A stretch of 64,000 nucleotides of DNA, taken from the NCBI RefSeq assembly GCF_038002825.1, contig NZ_JBBODF010000001.1:5952001-6016000 (forward strand). Reading direction: 5' to 3'. The notes below the pieces were generated by a model. It was not told where the DNA came from. It ran no database searches and worked only from the letters and a program-made list of their open reading frames with translations. The stretch is from Paenibacillus sp. FSL H8-0048 (lineage in GTDB: Bacteria; Bacillota; Bacilli; Paenibacillales; Paenibacillaceae). Below are positions 35,001 through 42,482 of this stretch, piece after piece. A program made the translations under genes and the position numbers. Within the stretch, counting starts at the first letter, position 1. Every line of letters begins with the position of its first letter.

Positions 35001-36535
35001 GATCGCAGCATCTCCAGCCGCAGAGTGTGTATGGAGAGCATCTGGCAGGCGGAATCATTCAGGAGCGTCATTTGGGCTCAGGAATTATCCGGCTTACGCA
35101 TCTGGCGGAGGAAACGAGAAGTGCGGAGCTGTTGCCGGACGGCAGCATAGGTGGAAGCAAGCTGGCCGAAGGCGCAGTGGGACCGCAGCATCTCCAGCCG
35201 CAGAGTGTGTCTGGAGAGCATCTGGCAGGCGGAGTGATTCAGGAGCGTCATGTGGGTTCAGGGATTATCCGGCTTGCGCATCTGGCCGAGGAGACGAAAA
35301 GTGCAGAGCTGCTGCCGGATGGCAGTATTAGAGGAAGCAAGCTGGCTGCGGGTTCTGTGGGCTCTATCCATCTGGCTTCCGGCAGTATCTATGGCGGTCA
35401 CCTGGCGCCTGAAGCTGTGGACAGCTGTCATATCCGGCCCGGCAGCATCAGCCTGGAGCATCTGGCTCAGGATGCCCGGACCTCCGAGCTTTTGCAGGAC
35501 GGCAGTATTACAGGGGGGAAGATTGCACCTCACAGCATTGGAACCAGGCATCTGACGGAAGGCGCAGTAGGGAGCTCAGAGCTGCAGGATGAGGCAGTGG
35601 ATGGGTCCAAAATCTCTTCCTTTGCCATCCAGTCCCGGCATCTGGAAGAAGACAGCGTGCAGAGCTACCACATTGTTCAAAATGCGGTGAGCGGGGATCA
35701 TCTGGCGCCTGATTCAGTGGATAGCAGCCATCTCCGCGCGGGCAGCATCCAGCGTGAGCATCTGGCAGAGGGCACACTAACCTCTGAGCTGCTTGGAGAA
35801 GGCAGCATAGACGGCAGCAAGCTGGCGCCAGGAGCGGTGGGGCCTAATCATCTGGCTCCGGGCAGCATCTACGGAGGCCATCTGTCTCCCGGAATCGTTG
35901 ACGGGCGCCATATCCGGCCCGGCAGCATCGGCCTGGAGCATCTGGCCGGGGATGCGCTGACCCCTGAGCTGCTCCCGGACCACAGTGTGAACGGAGCGAA
36001 GCTTGCGATTCACAGCGTCGGCACCGGACATCTGGCTGAAGGTGCGGTAGGCAGCACTGAACTGCAGGATGAGGCGGTTAAGGCTTCCAAAATCGCTCCC
36101 TTTGCCGTCCAGTCCCGGCATTTGGAAGAAGGCAGCATCCAGAGCCACCATATTGCTCAGGGTGCAGTGAACGGAGATCATCTGTCTCCGGGATCAGTCA
36201 ATGCGGAGCATCTGTCCTTCCATCCCGTACAGAGTGTCGGGAACCGCGATGTTTTGCAGCAGTTCGGGATGACGGCGTTTATGTTCAATGGTGAGGCGGA
36301 GAGTGTGGAGGTGACGGTTTCTTTTGACGAGAGCTTCGGCCATACCGGCTATGTGCTGGTTGCCATGGCTAACCAGCCGTACTTCCATGCGTCGCTGAAG
36401 AACAGAACGGGCGGTGAAGCAACGATTGAGGTAGTGCGGCTGCGTGAGACCCAGCATTTCTATGGCGTACTGTCATGGATTGCGCTAGGCACTCCGCTGG
36501 TCAAACCTGCTGTGGAGCATCGCGCTTTTGACTGA
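32081..36535 (+). CDS. Giant decapeptide-repeat protein, probable spore or cell-surface structural protein
   Basis: 1484 residues with a GTG start 8 bases after GGAAGGAGG. The N-terminus is basic (MKGPKRKQQRSAKRP), followed by an acidic Glu-rich linker to about residue 115. From about 116 to 1375 the protein is a tandem array of about 126 decapeptides of the form [SA][VI]xxxx[LI]Axx, for example AVTSSKIADQ and SILAHKLADE. A 60-residue super-repeat is nearly identical around nucleotides 34860-35220. The C-terminal 100 residues are different and beta-rich (VTVSFDESFGHTGYVLVAM, then LSWIALGTPL). I recall proteins with such ends being named WIAG-tail, but cannot check. No signal peptide or membrane helix is seen. 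Function unknown; neighbouring genes suggest a glycosylated spore-surface protein. Confidence 0.85.
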   Translation: MKGPKRKQQRSAKRPLYYVDNPDTTELSMIDSSPKTQKPQQSEAVESAEAEDITLQVSGVEMLEVTTPLRQTVPALEGKEGTVTEELRVQEDRAALLESEVTAPLEKERLQPVYTDDLSDGAVTGAKIAPRTIDGSRLKHGIIGTPWLQDYAVQSINLADRAVTSSKIAPESVTGEHLAESSVSGGKLLDHSIGGEKLKDGSVGPEKLADRMISGEHIADGAISSRHLSEFIITAELLDDGAVTGEKILSSSIDSRHLSNGSIDRSKLADEAVSADKIADGEISGVKLGDAVIESRHVGEGVITARHLAPGAIGREQLAARLIGKEQLQPGIIESGHLADGAAGSRQIAAKAVRSQHINPESIHADHIAEGEVGSRHLADRSISFVKLADGAVGTTQLIEQAVTSSKIADQSILAHKLADEAVMTRHIAKSAVRSAQIAAQAVTSAHLQREAVDNSHLAAESVGSDQLQEHSVLTGHLAKGAVTEEQLGYESVTGEHISPQSITAAKLADGSIITAKLAMGAVGGTILAKEAVSGEHIAVCAVEEKHLADGSISGRALQEEAVDAGHLASGAIERRHLADSSVTSSALQSGSVTADKLSSGAVKEAHLAAAIVQPHHLADYAVTSLKLSPESVSTDKLGDLAVTSIKLADGSVSAEKLAASAVQSEHLSEGAVGPDSLKDTSVQGRHLAAGSVGGAHIRPMSVGNGHLIPSSVSSIQIQDGSISGTKLAEGAVASRHLTPGSVGGSQLAEASVEGRHLADGSVSLAHLAEEVRSAELLPNGSIGAEKLAAGAVESVHLAEASVQAVHLAQAAVEARHIGAGEITLAHLAKEARSADLLPDGSIAGSKLGAGAVGAFHLAAGSVYSGHLAADAVSSRHIRAGSIQLSHLASDTRGADLLPDGSIDASKLAEGAVGPQHLQPQSVDAEHLAGEIIQERHLGSGIIRLTHLAEETRSAELLPDGSIGGSKLAEGAVGSQHLQPQSVYGEHLAGGIIQERHLGSGIIRLTHLAEETRSAELLPDGSIGGSKLAEGAVGPQHLQPQSVSGEHLAGGVIQERHVGSGIIRLAHLAEETKSAELLPDGSIRGSKLAAGSVGSIHLASGSIYGGHLAPEAVDSCHIRPGSISLEHLAQDARTSELLQDGSITGGKIAPHSIGTRHLTEGAVGSSELQDEAVDGSKISSFAIQSRHLEEDSVQSYHIVQNAVSGDHLAPDSVDSSHLRAGSIQREHLAEGTLTSELLGEGSIDGSKLAPGAVGPNHLAPGSIYGGHLSPGIVDGRHIRPGSIGLEHLAGDALTPELLPDHSVNGAKLAIHSVGTGHLAEGAVGSTELQDEAVKASKIAPFAVQSRHLEEGSIQSHHIAQGAVNGDHLSPGSVNAEHLSFHPVQSVGNRDVLQQFGMTAFMFNGEAESVEVTVSFDESFGHTGYVLVAMANQPYFHASLKNRTGGEATIEVVRLRETQHFYGVLSWIALGTPLVKPAVEHRAFD

Positions 36536-36561
36536 TTCAGGGCAGGATAATATTGTACATG

Positions 36562-36586
36562 AGGCGCAGCCGCGGGCTGCGCCTTT
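36562..36586 (+). terminator. Terminator of the giant repeat gene
   Basis: AGGCGCAGCC-GCG-GGCTGCGCC followed by TTTT. Confidence 0.88.
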
Positions 36587-36604
36587 TGTGCATGGTTACG
36601 CCAG

Positions 36605-36634
36605 CATATATAGGCTTCACGCTATACAATTCTG
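36605..36634 (-). repeat. Dispersed element, partial copy C
   Basis: Contains TTCACGCTATACA flanked by TATATAGG, matching one end of the ~97-bp element (same orientation as copy B at 40.2 kb). The hairpin half is absent. From here to 36787 no gene is seen. Confidence 0.55.
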
Positions 36635-36787
36635 CTAATTGTAGAAGCAGGGAGGCCGGGAGAAATGTTGTAGGGGCTATGATCTGAAGTTTTCCTCCTG
36701 TAAGCGATCCCTTTCCGGCTTATTGCCGGGTGGAGGCATATAGCGGCATTTGTCCAATTATCTGCGCTCGGGGAGACACTTGCCGTT

Positions 36788-36814
36788 ACCGGGGGTGGCG
36801 GGATACATAGACTA
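36788..36814 (+). promoter_or_regulatory. SigK-like promoter of the glycosyltransferase operon
   Basis: AC, 16 bases, then CATAGACTA. This equals the SigK pattern AC-N16-CATAnnnTA. It lies about 50 bp before the first glycosyltransferase, implying late mother-cell expression during sporulation. Confidence 0.7.
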
Positions 36815-36864
36815 TGGTGTAACCCTCAGCCCGGGAGCAGCCCTGTGAAGGAAGGTGGATGAGC

Positions 36865-37710
36865 ATGAAAAGAAAAGGAACATCTGCCCGCCGCACGGGG
36901 CGGCGGGCAACCCGGACAGCACGGCGGCCGGTGGCACGGCCGGTACGGCCTGTTATACCGCCGCCTGCGGTGAATCATCCGCAGCCTGAGGTGTCGGTTA
37001 TTATTCCGGCCATGAATGAGGCGGCGACGATTGCCGCGGTAATCGCCGGAGCCAGAGGCGTTCATCCCCGCTGTGAGGTTATTGTGATTGTTAACGGTTC
37101 TGCGGATCAGACCGCAGAGATTGCGCGCTCCTGCGGAGCGAACGTAATGGTCTATGAACAGCCGCTCGGGCATGATGTCGGGCGAAGCGTAGGCGCTGCG
37201 GCGGCCAAGGGAACGGTTCTGCTGTTCACGGATGGGGATCTGGTCATCTCCGCCTCGCAGCTGCGTCCCTTCGTGACCGCGGTCAGCGGCGGAGCGGATC
37301 TGGCACTGAATGATTACTCCGGCCCGGTCCGCAGCAGAGTTCCGCATCCGGTGGTGTTATCCAAGCATGCGCTGAATCTTCTGCTCGGAAGGTCTGAACT
37401 GAAGGGCTGCTCCTTGACTGCCGTTCCACATGCGATTAGCCGCAGGGCGCTGGAGGTGCTGGGCAGCGGCCTGCTGTCGAGACCGCCGCTCGCCCATGCG
37501 CAGGCGGTGCTGGAGGGCCTGGTTGTGACAGCGGTGCATAACGTGCCTGTAGGCAGGATGAACGCGGTCCGCCGGAAGCACAGCGGCAGCGATCCTTTGC
37601 AGGAGGCTATCCTCAGAGACCACCTGGATGCCGTTGCCCTGGTGCTGGAGCGCAAGGGCGGCCGGGCAGGCTTCGGGGACGGCACCCGGCGAAGGGAGTT
37701 GGTGAGATGA
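36865..37710 (+). CDS. Glycosyltransferase family 2 with basic N-terminal tail
   Basis: About 281 residues. The first ~30 are strongly basic (MKRKGTSARRTGRRATRTAR). A GT-A fold follows: VSVIIPAMNEAATIAAVI, IVNGSADQTAE, GHDVGRSVGAAAAKG and the metal-binding FTDGDLVIS. It transfers an activated sugar, donor unknown. ATG 36865 is preferred over ATG 36859, which touches the ribosome site. It is first in a four-gene run behind a SigK-like promoter and is paralogous to the next gene, which it overlaps by ATGA. Confidence 0.85.
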   Translation: MKRKGTSARRTGRRATRTARRPVARPVRPVIPPPAVNHPQPEVSVIIPAMNEAATIAAVIAGARGVHPRCEVIVIVNGSADQTAEIARSCGANVMVYEQPLGHDVGRSVGAAAAKGTVLLFTDGDLVISASQLRPFVTAVSGGADLALNDYSGPVRSRVPHPVVLSKHALNLLLGRSELKGCSLTAVPHAISRRALEVLGSGLLSRPPLAHAQAVLEGLVVTAVHNVPVGRMNAVRRKHSGSDPLQEAILRDHLDAVALVLERKGGRAGFGDGTRRRELVR

Positions 37711-38699
37711 TGGAAGAGCGGCAAGTATCCGTCAGCGGCCGGTCTTCAGCAGGGCGTACAGCCCCCAGAAGCAGCGGCTCTAAAGGCCGCACCGCCGGAC
37801 GCGGCACTGCAGTGCGCAGAGGCGCGGTCAAGCAGCGGCCTGCACAGCGCCGCAGCAAGCCTGCGGGGAACGGGCCGGGCCTTTCCCGCTCCAAGCGGAA
37901 GCCCGCTTCCGGGCGGGGGGGCCTGCCGCTGCCGGCATCGCAAGGCTCGCTGTCGGTCATTATCTCGGCCCGGAATGAGGAGCAGACTTTGCCGAAGCTG
38001 CTGGAGCAGGTGGAACGCCTGAAGCCGCAGGAGATTATTGTGGTGCTGAACGGCTGCAGCGACCGCAGCTTTCAGCGGACCCGGTTATGCACTCAGGCGA
38101 GCATAGTGTACATTCCGGAATCTGCCGGACATGATGTGGGGCGTTCGCTGGGCGCCAAGCTCAGCCGGGGGGATATCCTGTTGTTTCTGGATGGCGATAT
38201 GGTGATCTCTGCCGGGCAGCTGTCTTCCTTTGTGGCTGCGGTGGACCGGGGGGTGGATGTGGCGCTCAACGATCTTGATCCGCTTCTGCCGCCCTTCGGG
38301 CTAAGTGATGCGGTTACCCGTTGCAAGCTCTACCTGAATCAGGTTCTGGGCCGCCCGGATCTCGGAGCAAGCTCCATGACAGCCGTTCCGCATGCCTTAT
38401 CCCGCCGGGCACTGGAGAGAATCGGCTACCGCGAGCTGATGGTGCCGCCTCGGGCGCTGGCGCTCTCTATTCTGGGCCGTCTGCGGGTGGAAAAGGCCGG
38501 AGGGGTGAATGTGATTAAGCAGAACCGGCTGCGTCAGGGCAACACGGGAGCCGGCAATGCCATGGAGCAGCTGATTGCCGGTGATCACGCGGAAGCGCTG
38601 GTGTGCGTGATTGCCCACCAGCAGAGCAGCGGACAGCTGCCGGCCGAGAACCTGCTGGAGCACCGCAGGCAGATTGCCGCCTGGAGGAATGCGCTATGA
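37707..38699 (+). CDS. Glycosyltransferase family 2 with long basic N-terminal tail
   Basis: 330 residues. About 75 N-terminal residues are rich in Arg, Lys, Gly and Ser (for example SGSKGRTAGRGTAVRRGAVK). The catalytic domain is a tandem duplicate of the upstream enzyme: LSVIISARNEEQTLPKLL, VVLNGCSDRS, GHDVGRSLGAKLSRG and LFLDGDMVIS. Both share an AVPHAxSRRALE block, which suggests related acceptors. Overlaps the genes on either side by four bases, so expression is coupled. Confidence 0.85.
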   Translation: MMEERQVSVSGRSSAGRTAPRSSGSKGRTAGRGTAVRRGAVKQRPAQRRSKPAGNGPGLSRSKRKPASGRGGLPLPASQGSLSVIISARNEEQTLPKLLEQVERLKPQEIIVVLNGCSDRSFQRTRLCTQASIVYIPESAGHDVGRSLGAKLSRGDILLFLDGDMVISAGQLSSFVAAVDRGVDVALNDLDPLLPPFGLSDAVTRCKLYLNQVLGRPDLGASSMTAVPHALSRRALERIGYRELMVPPRALALSILGRLRVEKAGGVNVIKQNRLRQGNTGAGNAMEQLIAGDHAEALVCVIAHQQSSGQLPAENLLEHRRQIAAWRNAL

Positions 38700-39433
38700 C
38701 AATGACGAGCATTATTATTCCTACGTATAACAGGCTCGGGCTGCTGCGCTCCTGCGTCGAATCGATCAGAGCGCATACCCGGTCTGCCTTTGAGATTATT
38801 GTAGTGGACAATGCCTCGGATGATGGTACCGAAGCCTACTGCCGCGCCAGCAAGCTGAAGTTCATCTCCCTCCCGGAGAATCGCGGTTTTCCGCTGGCCT
38901 GCAATATCGGGCTGCAGCTGGCTGCGGGGGAGGAGCTGCTGCTGCTGAACAATGACGTTATTGTGTCGCAAGGCTGGCTGGATAATCTGAAGAGCGCTTT
39001 GTACAGTGCCCCTGATATAGGAATTGTCGGACCGGTGACGAATTATGCCAGCGGACGGCAGCAGGTACAGACCGGCTATACCGATATTGCAGGCTTCCAT
39101 GCTGAGGCGCTCCGGACTAATATTCCTGATGCAGCGAAGTGGCAGGAGACCCGCAGGCTTGTAGGTCTGTGCTTTTTATTCAAAAGACAGCTTATGGACG
39201 CGATCGGCCTGCTCGATGAACGGTTCTCGCCGGGCCATTATGAGGATGACGATTACTGCTACCGCGCCCGGCTGCAGGGGTACCGGCTGCTGATTGCCGG
39301 AGATTGCCTGGTTCATCATGAAGGCAGCGCCAGCTTCAAGGAGGTGTATTCCGCCTCATTGCAGGAGCTGGTGGAGCGCAACCGCAGGATTTTTATGGAG
39401 AAATGGCATGTGGACCCGTCGCAGTTCATCTGA
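38696..39433 (+). CDS. Glycosyltransferase family 2
   Basis: 245 residues without a basic tail. GT-A motifs: SIIIPTYNRLGLLRSCVES, VVDNASDDGT, LLNNDVIVSQGW and the C-terminal YEDDDYCYRARLQGY followed by VHHEGSASF. This order is typical of rhamnosyltransferase-like GT2 enzymes; donor and acceptor are unknown. The ATG overlaps the previous stop (ATGA), fixing the start at 38696. Confidence 0.88.
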   Translation: MTMTSIIIPTYNRLGLLRSCVESIRAHTRSAFEIIVVDNASDDGTEAYCRASKLKFISLPENRGFPLACNIGLQLAAGEELLLLNNDVIVSQGWLDNLKSALYSAPDIGIVGPVTNYASGRQQVQTGYTDIAGFHAEALRTNIPDAAKWQETRRLVGLCFLFKRQLMDAIGLLDERFSPGHYEDDDYCYRARLQGYRLLIAGDCLVHHEGSASFKEVYSASLQELVERNRRIFMEKWHVDPSQFI

Positions 39434-39480
39434 GGCCGCTGGCCGAAGGCAAAAGACGTAGAGAAAGAGGAGGAACGTAA

Positions 39481-40212
39481 GTGAAAGGAGTCATACTGGC
39501 AGGCGGAACAGGAACAAGGCTATACCCGCTCACCCGGCTGATGAATAAACATTTGCTTCCGGTCGGCAAATACCCTATGGTGTGCTACGGGATTGAGCGG
39601 CTGCGCCAGGGGGGGATCACCGATATTCTCCTGGTTATCAGCAAACAGTCCGCAGGACAGTACACTGACTTTTTGGGCAGCGGCGCGGAATTCGGCGTCT
39701 CTCTGACTTACAAAATCCAGGAGGCGGCAGGCGGCATCGCAGAAGCGCTGGAGCTGGCGGAAGGATTCATCCTGCCGGGAGAACGGTTTGTCGTGCTGCT
39801 GGGGGATAATTTGTTCATGGATAGTCTGGAGCCTTACGTGAAAAGTTATCTGCAGCAGCCGGCGGGGACCGCGAAGGTGCTCCTGAAGCCTGTCGAGGAT
39901 GCGCGCAGATACGGGGTTCCGGTGTTTGACAGCGCCGATGCTTCCCTGATTGCATACATTGAAGAGAAGCCGGAGCAGCCCAAGACGAAATTCTGTGTTA
40001 CAGGCATATATATGTATGATGAAGCTGTATTCGATATCATCCGCCGGATTTCGCCTTCCAGGAGGGGCGAGCTGGAGATTACCGATGTGAACAACCTGTA
40101 TGCCGTAGAACGCAAGCTGAGCTATGATGTGCTGCAAGGCTGGTGGAGCGACGCAGGAACCTTCCAGTCTCTGCGCGAAGCCGGAGATAAGCTGAGAGAT
40201 ACGCTGCCCTGA
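39481..40212 (+). CDS. Sugar-1-phosphate nucleotidyltransferase, RmlA/SpsI-like
   Basis: 243 residues. Joins a hexose-1-phosphate to dTTP or UTP to make a nucleotide sugar. The nucleotide loop is LAGGTGTRLYPLT; NKHLLPVGKYPM, LLGDNLFMDSLE, IEEKPEQPKTKF and GIYMYDEAVF follow. It is close to RmlA and B. subtilis SpsI, which feeds spore-coat polysaccharide synthesis. Starts at GTG after AGAGGAGGAAC. It is last in the operon behind the SigK-like promoter and ends inside its terminator. Confidence 0.88.
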   Translation: MKGVILAGGTGTRLYPLTRLMNKHLLPVGKYPMVCYGIERLRQGGITDILLVISKQSAGQYTDFLGSGAEFGVSLTYKIQEAAGGIAEALELAEGFILPGERFVVLLGDNLFMDSLEPYVKSYLQQPAGTAKVLLKPVEDARRYGVPVFDSADASLIAYIEEKPEQPKTKFCVTGIYMYDEAVFDIIRRISPSRRGELEITDVNNLYAVERKLSYDVLQGWWSDAGTFQSLREAGDKLRDTLP

Positions 40213-40228
40213 GGGGCGGCGTTTTTTT
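40202..40228 (+). terminator. Terminator of the glycosyltransferase operon
   Basis: CGCTGCCC-TGA-GGGGCGGCG followed by seven T's. It overlaps the last codons and stop of the nucleotidyltransferase gene. Confidence 0.88.
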
Positions 40229-40325
40229 GAAATAGAAGAATTTATATGTTTCACGCTATACACTATATTTCTATTTCTCGCCGAAAAGGTACCGTCCTTT
40301 AAAAGGACGGCAAAGCCGTCTCCAA
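40229..40325 (-). repeat. Dispersed ~97-bp element, copy B
   Basis: Reverse-complement match to copy A at 12575-12672 over its full length, including both overlapping hairpins (CCGTCCTTT/AAAGGACGG and ACGGC-TTT-GCCGT), GGCGAGAAATAGAAAT and TATAGCGTGAAAC. Confidence 0.85.
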
Positions 40326-40451
40326 TCTGTAAGTTAGGGTGATTATGGAGGACGGGGAAAGGGAGGGGAGAGCGGGAAAGGCAAGAGCAATTAGTTGGCT
40401 ACATAGGAAGAGGATGGGGATTAAAGTAAACTTGAGTGGTCAAAGGTAACT

Positions 40452-41134
40452 AAAGGGATAAACCCCTCTGAATTTGCCGGAAGTGGGCTGGAGGCTGGAA
40501 TGAGAGGGATAAATCCCTCTGAATTCGCCGAAAGTGGGTTGGAGGCTGAAATGAGAGGGATAAATCCCTTAGAATTCGCCGAAAGTGGGCTGGAGGCTGA
40601 AATGAGAGGGATAAATCCCTCTGAATTCGCCGGAAGTGGGCTGGAGGCTGAAATGAGAGGGATAAATCCCTCTGAATTCGCCGAAAGTGGGTTGGAGGCT
40701 GAAATGAGAGGGATAAATCCCTTAGAATTCGCCGAAAGTGGGCTGGAGGCTGAAATGAGAGGGATAAATCCCTCTGAATTCGCCGGAAGTGGGCTGGAGG
40801 CTGAAATGAGAGGGATAAATCCCTCTGAATTCGCCGGAAGTGGGCTGGAGGCTGGAATGAGAGGGATAAATCCCTCTGAATTCGCCGGAAGTGGGCTGGA
40901 GGCTGAAATGAGAGGGATAAATCCCTCTGAATTTGCCGGAAGTGGGCTGGAGGCTGGAATGAGAGGGATAAATCCCTCTGAATTCGCCGAAAGTGGGTTG
41001 GAGGCTGAAATGAGAGGGATAAATCCCTTAGAATTCGCCGAAAGTGGGCTGGAGGCTGAAATGAGAGGGATAAATCCCTCTGAATTCGCCGGAAGTGGGC
41101 TGGAGGCTGAAATCAGGGGCACAAATGCCCCTGA
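40452..41134 (+). repeat. Palindromic 51-bp tandem repeat array 3
   Basis: Fourteen units of 51 bp. The first has AAAGGGATAAACCCCTCT. Then come units of AGAGGGATAAATCCCTCT (or ..CCCTTA) with the linker GAATTCGCCGGAAGTGGGC and TGGAGGCTGAAAT. The last is a variant AGGGGCACAAATGCCCCT in which both arms changed together. A three-unit block (153 bp) occurs at 40501, 40654 and 40960, showing segmental duplication. The length is a multiple of three, so long frames stay open on both strands; I do not regard them as genes. Confidence 0.95.
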
Positions 41135-41203
41135 ATCCCGCCGCAAGCGGGCGCAGGGGGCGAAAGGCGGCCGAACTGCCACAGCGGTCACTATCACCAC
41201 CAC

Positions 41204-41373
41204 CAGTATACCGCCGTCAGCATACCGCCGTCAGCAAATCGCCGCCAGTATACCGCCGTCAGCATATCGCCGCCAGCATACCGCCGTTAGCATACCGCCT
41301 TCAGCATATCGTCCGCACATATCGCCCCAGCTTGCAGCCCTCAGCATACCGCCTTCAGTAATATCACCATCAG
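41204..41373 (+). repeat. 14-bp tandem repeat
   Basis: About twelve degenerate copies of AGCATACCGCCGTC run up to the 3' end of the following acetyltransferase gene. They abut array 3. Confidence 0.85.
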
Positions 41374-41894
41374 CTATTGGCTGGCCGGGCGATTCTCCAC
41401 CAGAACAAATCCTCGGTCTCGCGGTATAGCTCCGCACCCAAATGTTGCAGGACGCGGTGGGAGGCGAAGTTATCCTTCTCTGTATCTGCAATGACCCAGC
41501 GTGCACCGGGATGGCTGAAGATCCAGGCGGTGATCTGCCGCAGCGCTTCTGTGGCATAGCCTTGGCCCCGGTATCTCTCGTCCAGGACGTAACCGACGAT
41601 GACTTCCCCTTGTTCGTTCGGGCGGCCTTTGAGGATCAGGAAGCCAATGAGCTGCTTCTGCTCCCGGTGGATGATGGCCCACATGGTCAGCCAGCGGTAG
41701 TTATCTTCATCCTGCAGCACCTTGGCATGCCTGACCCGCATCGCATAGCGCATCTCTTCATCATCCAGCAGGGTGGCGGTGCCCGTCACGTTCAGGTCCA
41801 GCCTCTGCTCCAGCCCGGCGTAATCCTGTAAGGCTAACGCCAGCTCTGAAGCGCCCAAGGGGGATAGGTCCAGGTGTTCGCCTGTTAGTTTCAT
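41370..41894 (-). CDS. GNAT-family N-acetyltransferase
   Basis: 174 residues, RimJ/RimL-like. The acetyl-CoA site is VIVGYVLDERYRGQGYATEAL, followed by FSHPGARWVIADTEKDNFASHRVLQ and LGAELYRETEDLFWW. Substrate unknown. GGAGGTAATCT precedes the ATG. Its stop codon lies at the edge of the 14-bp tandem repeat, so repeat changes there could affect its C-terminus. Confidence 0.85.
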   Translation of the reverse strand: MKLTGEHLDLSPLGASELALALQDYAGLEQRLDLNVTGTATLLDDEEMRYAMRVRHAKVLQDEDNYRWLTMWAIIHREQKQLIGFLILKGRPNEQGEVIVGYVLDERYRGQGYATEALRQITAWIFSHPGARWVIADTEKDNFASHRVLQHLGAELYRETEDLFWWRIARPANS

Positions 41895-42155
41895 AGATTA
41901 CCTCCAGTTCTAATCGGTACATACGCGGACATACATCATTTGGATGTATTTTCAGCCAAGCATAGTCTGCCGTCCCGTTCCTTGTCAATATACTCCAGCC
42001 TACAGCCTTCCCCATACCTTGAAGCGGACACGGGGATTTGACGTCTAAATTAATGGTCATCGTGCGATATGTTCCAGCCCAACTTGCGGCGCTTCTCCGG
42101 CACCGCCAAGGCGGATGCCGCATATGCTGTAGCAGGGCGTTTGAGCAAAGGAGAC

Positions 42156-42449
42156 ATGAAGGTGCAGAGTAAAATTACAAAAGTCCTGCAGCACATGGCC
42201 CATACGCACGAACAAATGGCACGGATTCTCGACGCCGAACGCCATGTAGCCGTCCGTATGTCGCAAATAGTTCACGATCTGCCGGATGCGGACCCTGATT
42301 TCGGCGGATTCAGTGGGCTGGTGGAAAGCTCAGGCCAAGTCAACAAAAACATCATTGCTTACCTCAATGCACTTGCCGATCTCGAAGAGGCGATGGCAGA
42401 GGGAGTGGGCAGGGTCATCAAGGAATTAAACGGTCAGGAAGAAGAGTAA
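42156..42449 (+). CDS. Small helical protein, paralogue 1 of 3
   Basis: About 96-98 residues of unknown function, mostly alpha-helical. The block MAHTHEQMARILDAE aligns with blocks in the next two genes: [MTI]Axx[HQ]xx[MIL]AxIL[DE]. The frame is open from 42069, but AAAGGAG at 42147-42153 suggests ATG 42156, or more comfortably GTG 42162 (8-base spacing). It is first of four closely spaced genes ending in a basic coat-like protein. No signal peptide or membrane helix. Confidence 0.65.
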   Translation: MKVQSKITKVLQHMAHTHEQMARILDAERHVAVRMSQIVHDLPDADPDFGGFSGLVESSGQVNKNIIAYLNALADLEEAMAEGVGRVIKELNGQEEE

Positions 42450-42482
42450 GGGTAACGTGTAACCTGAGCAAGGAGGCGGAGG

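Noticed and set aside
40421-41429. Long open frames on both strands through array 3 (about 260 and 310 codons) and similar ones in arrays 1 and 2
   Set aside because: They result from a 51-bp period that is a multiple of three and lacks stops. Both strands are open, the 52-bp units break the phase in the other arrays, and the encoded peptides resemble nothing I know.
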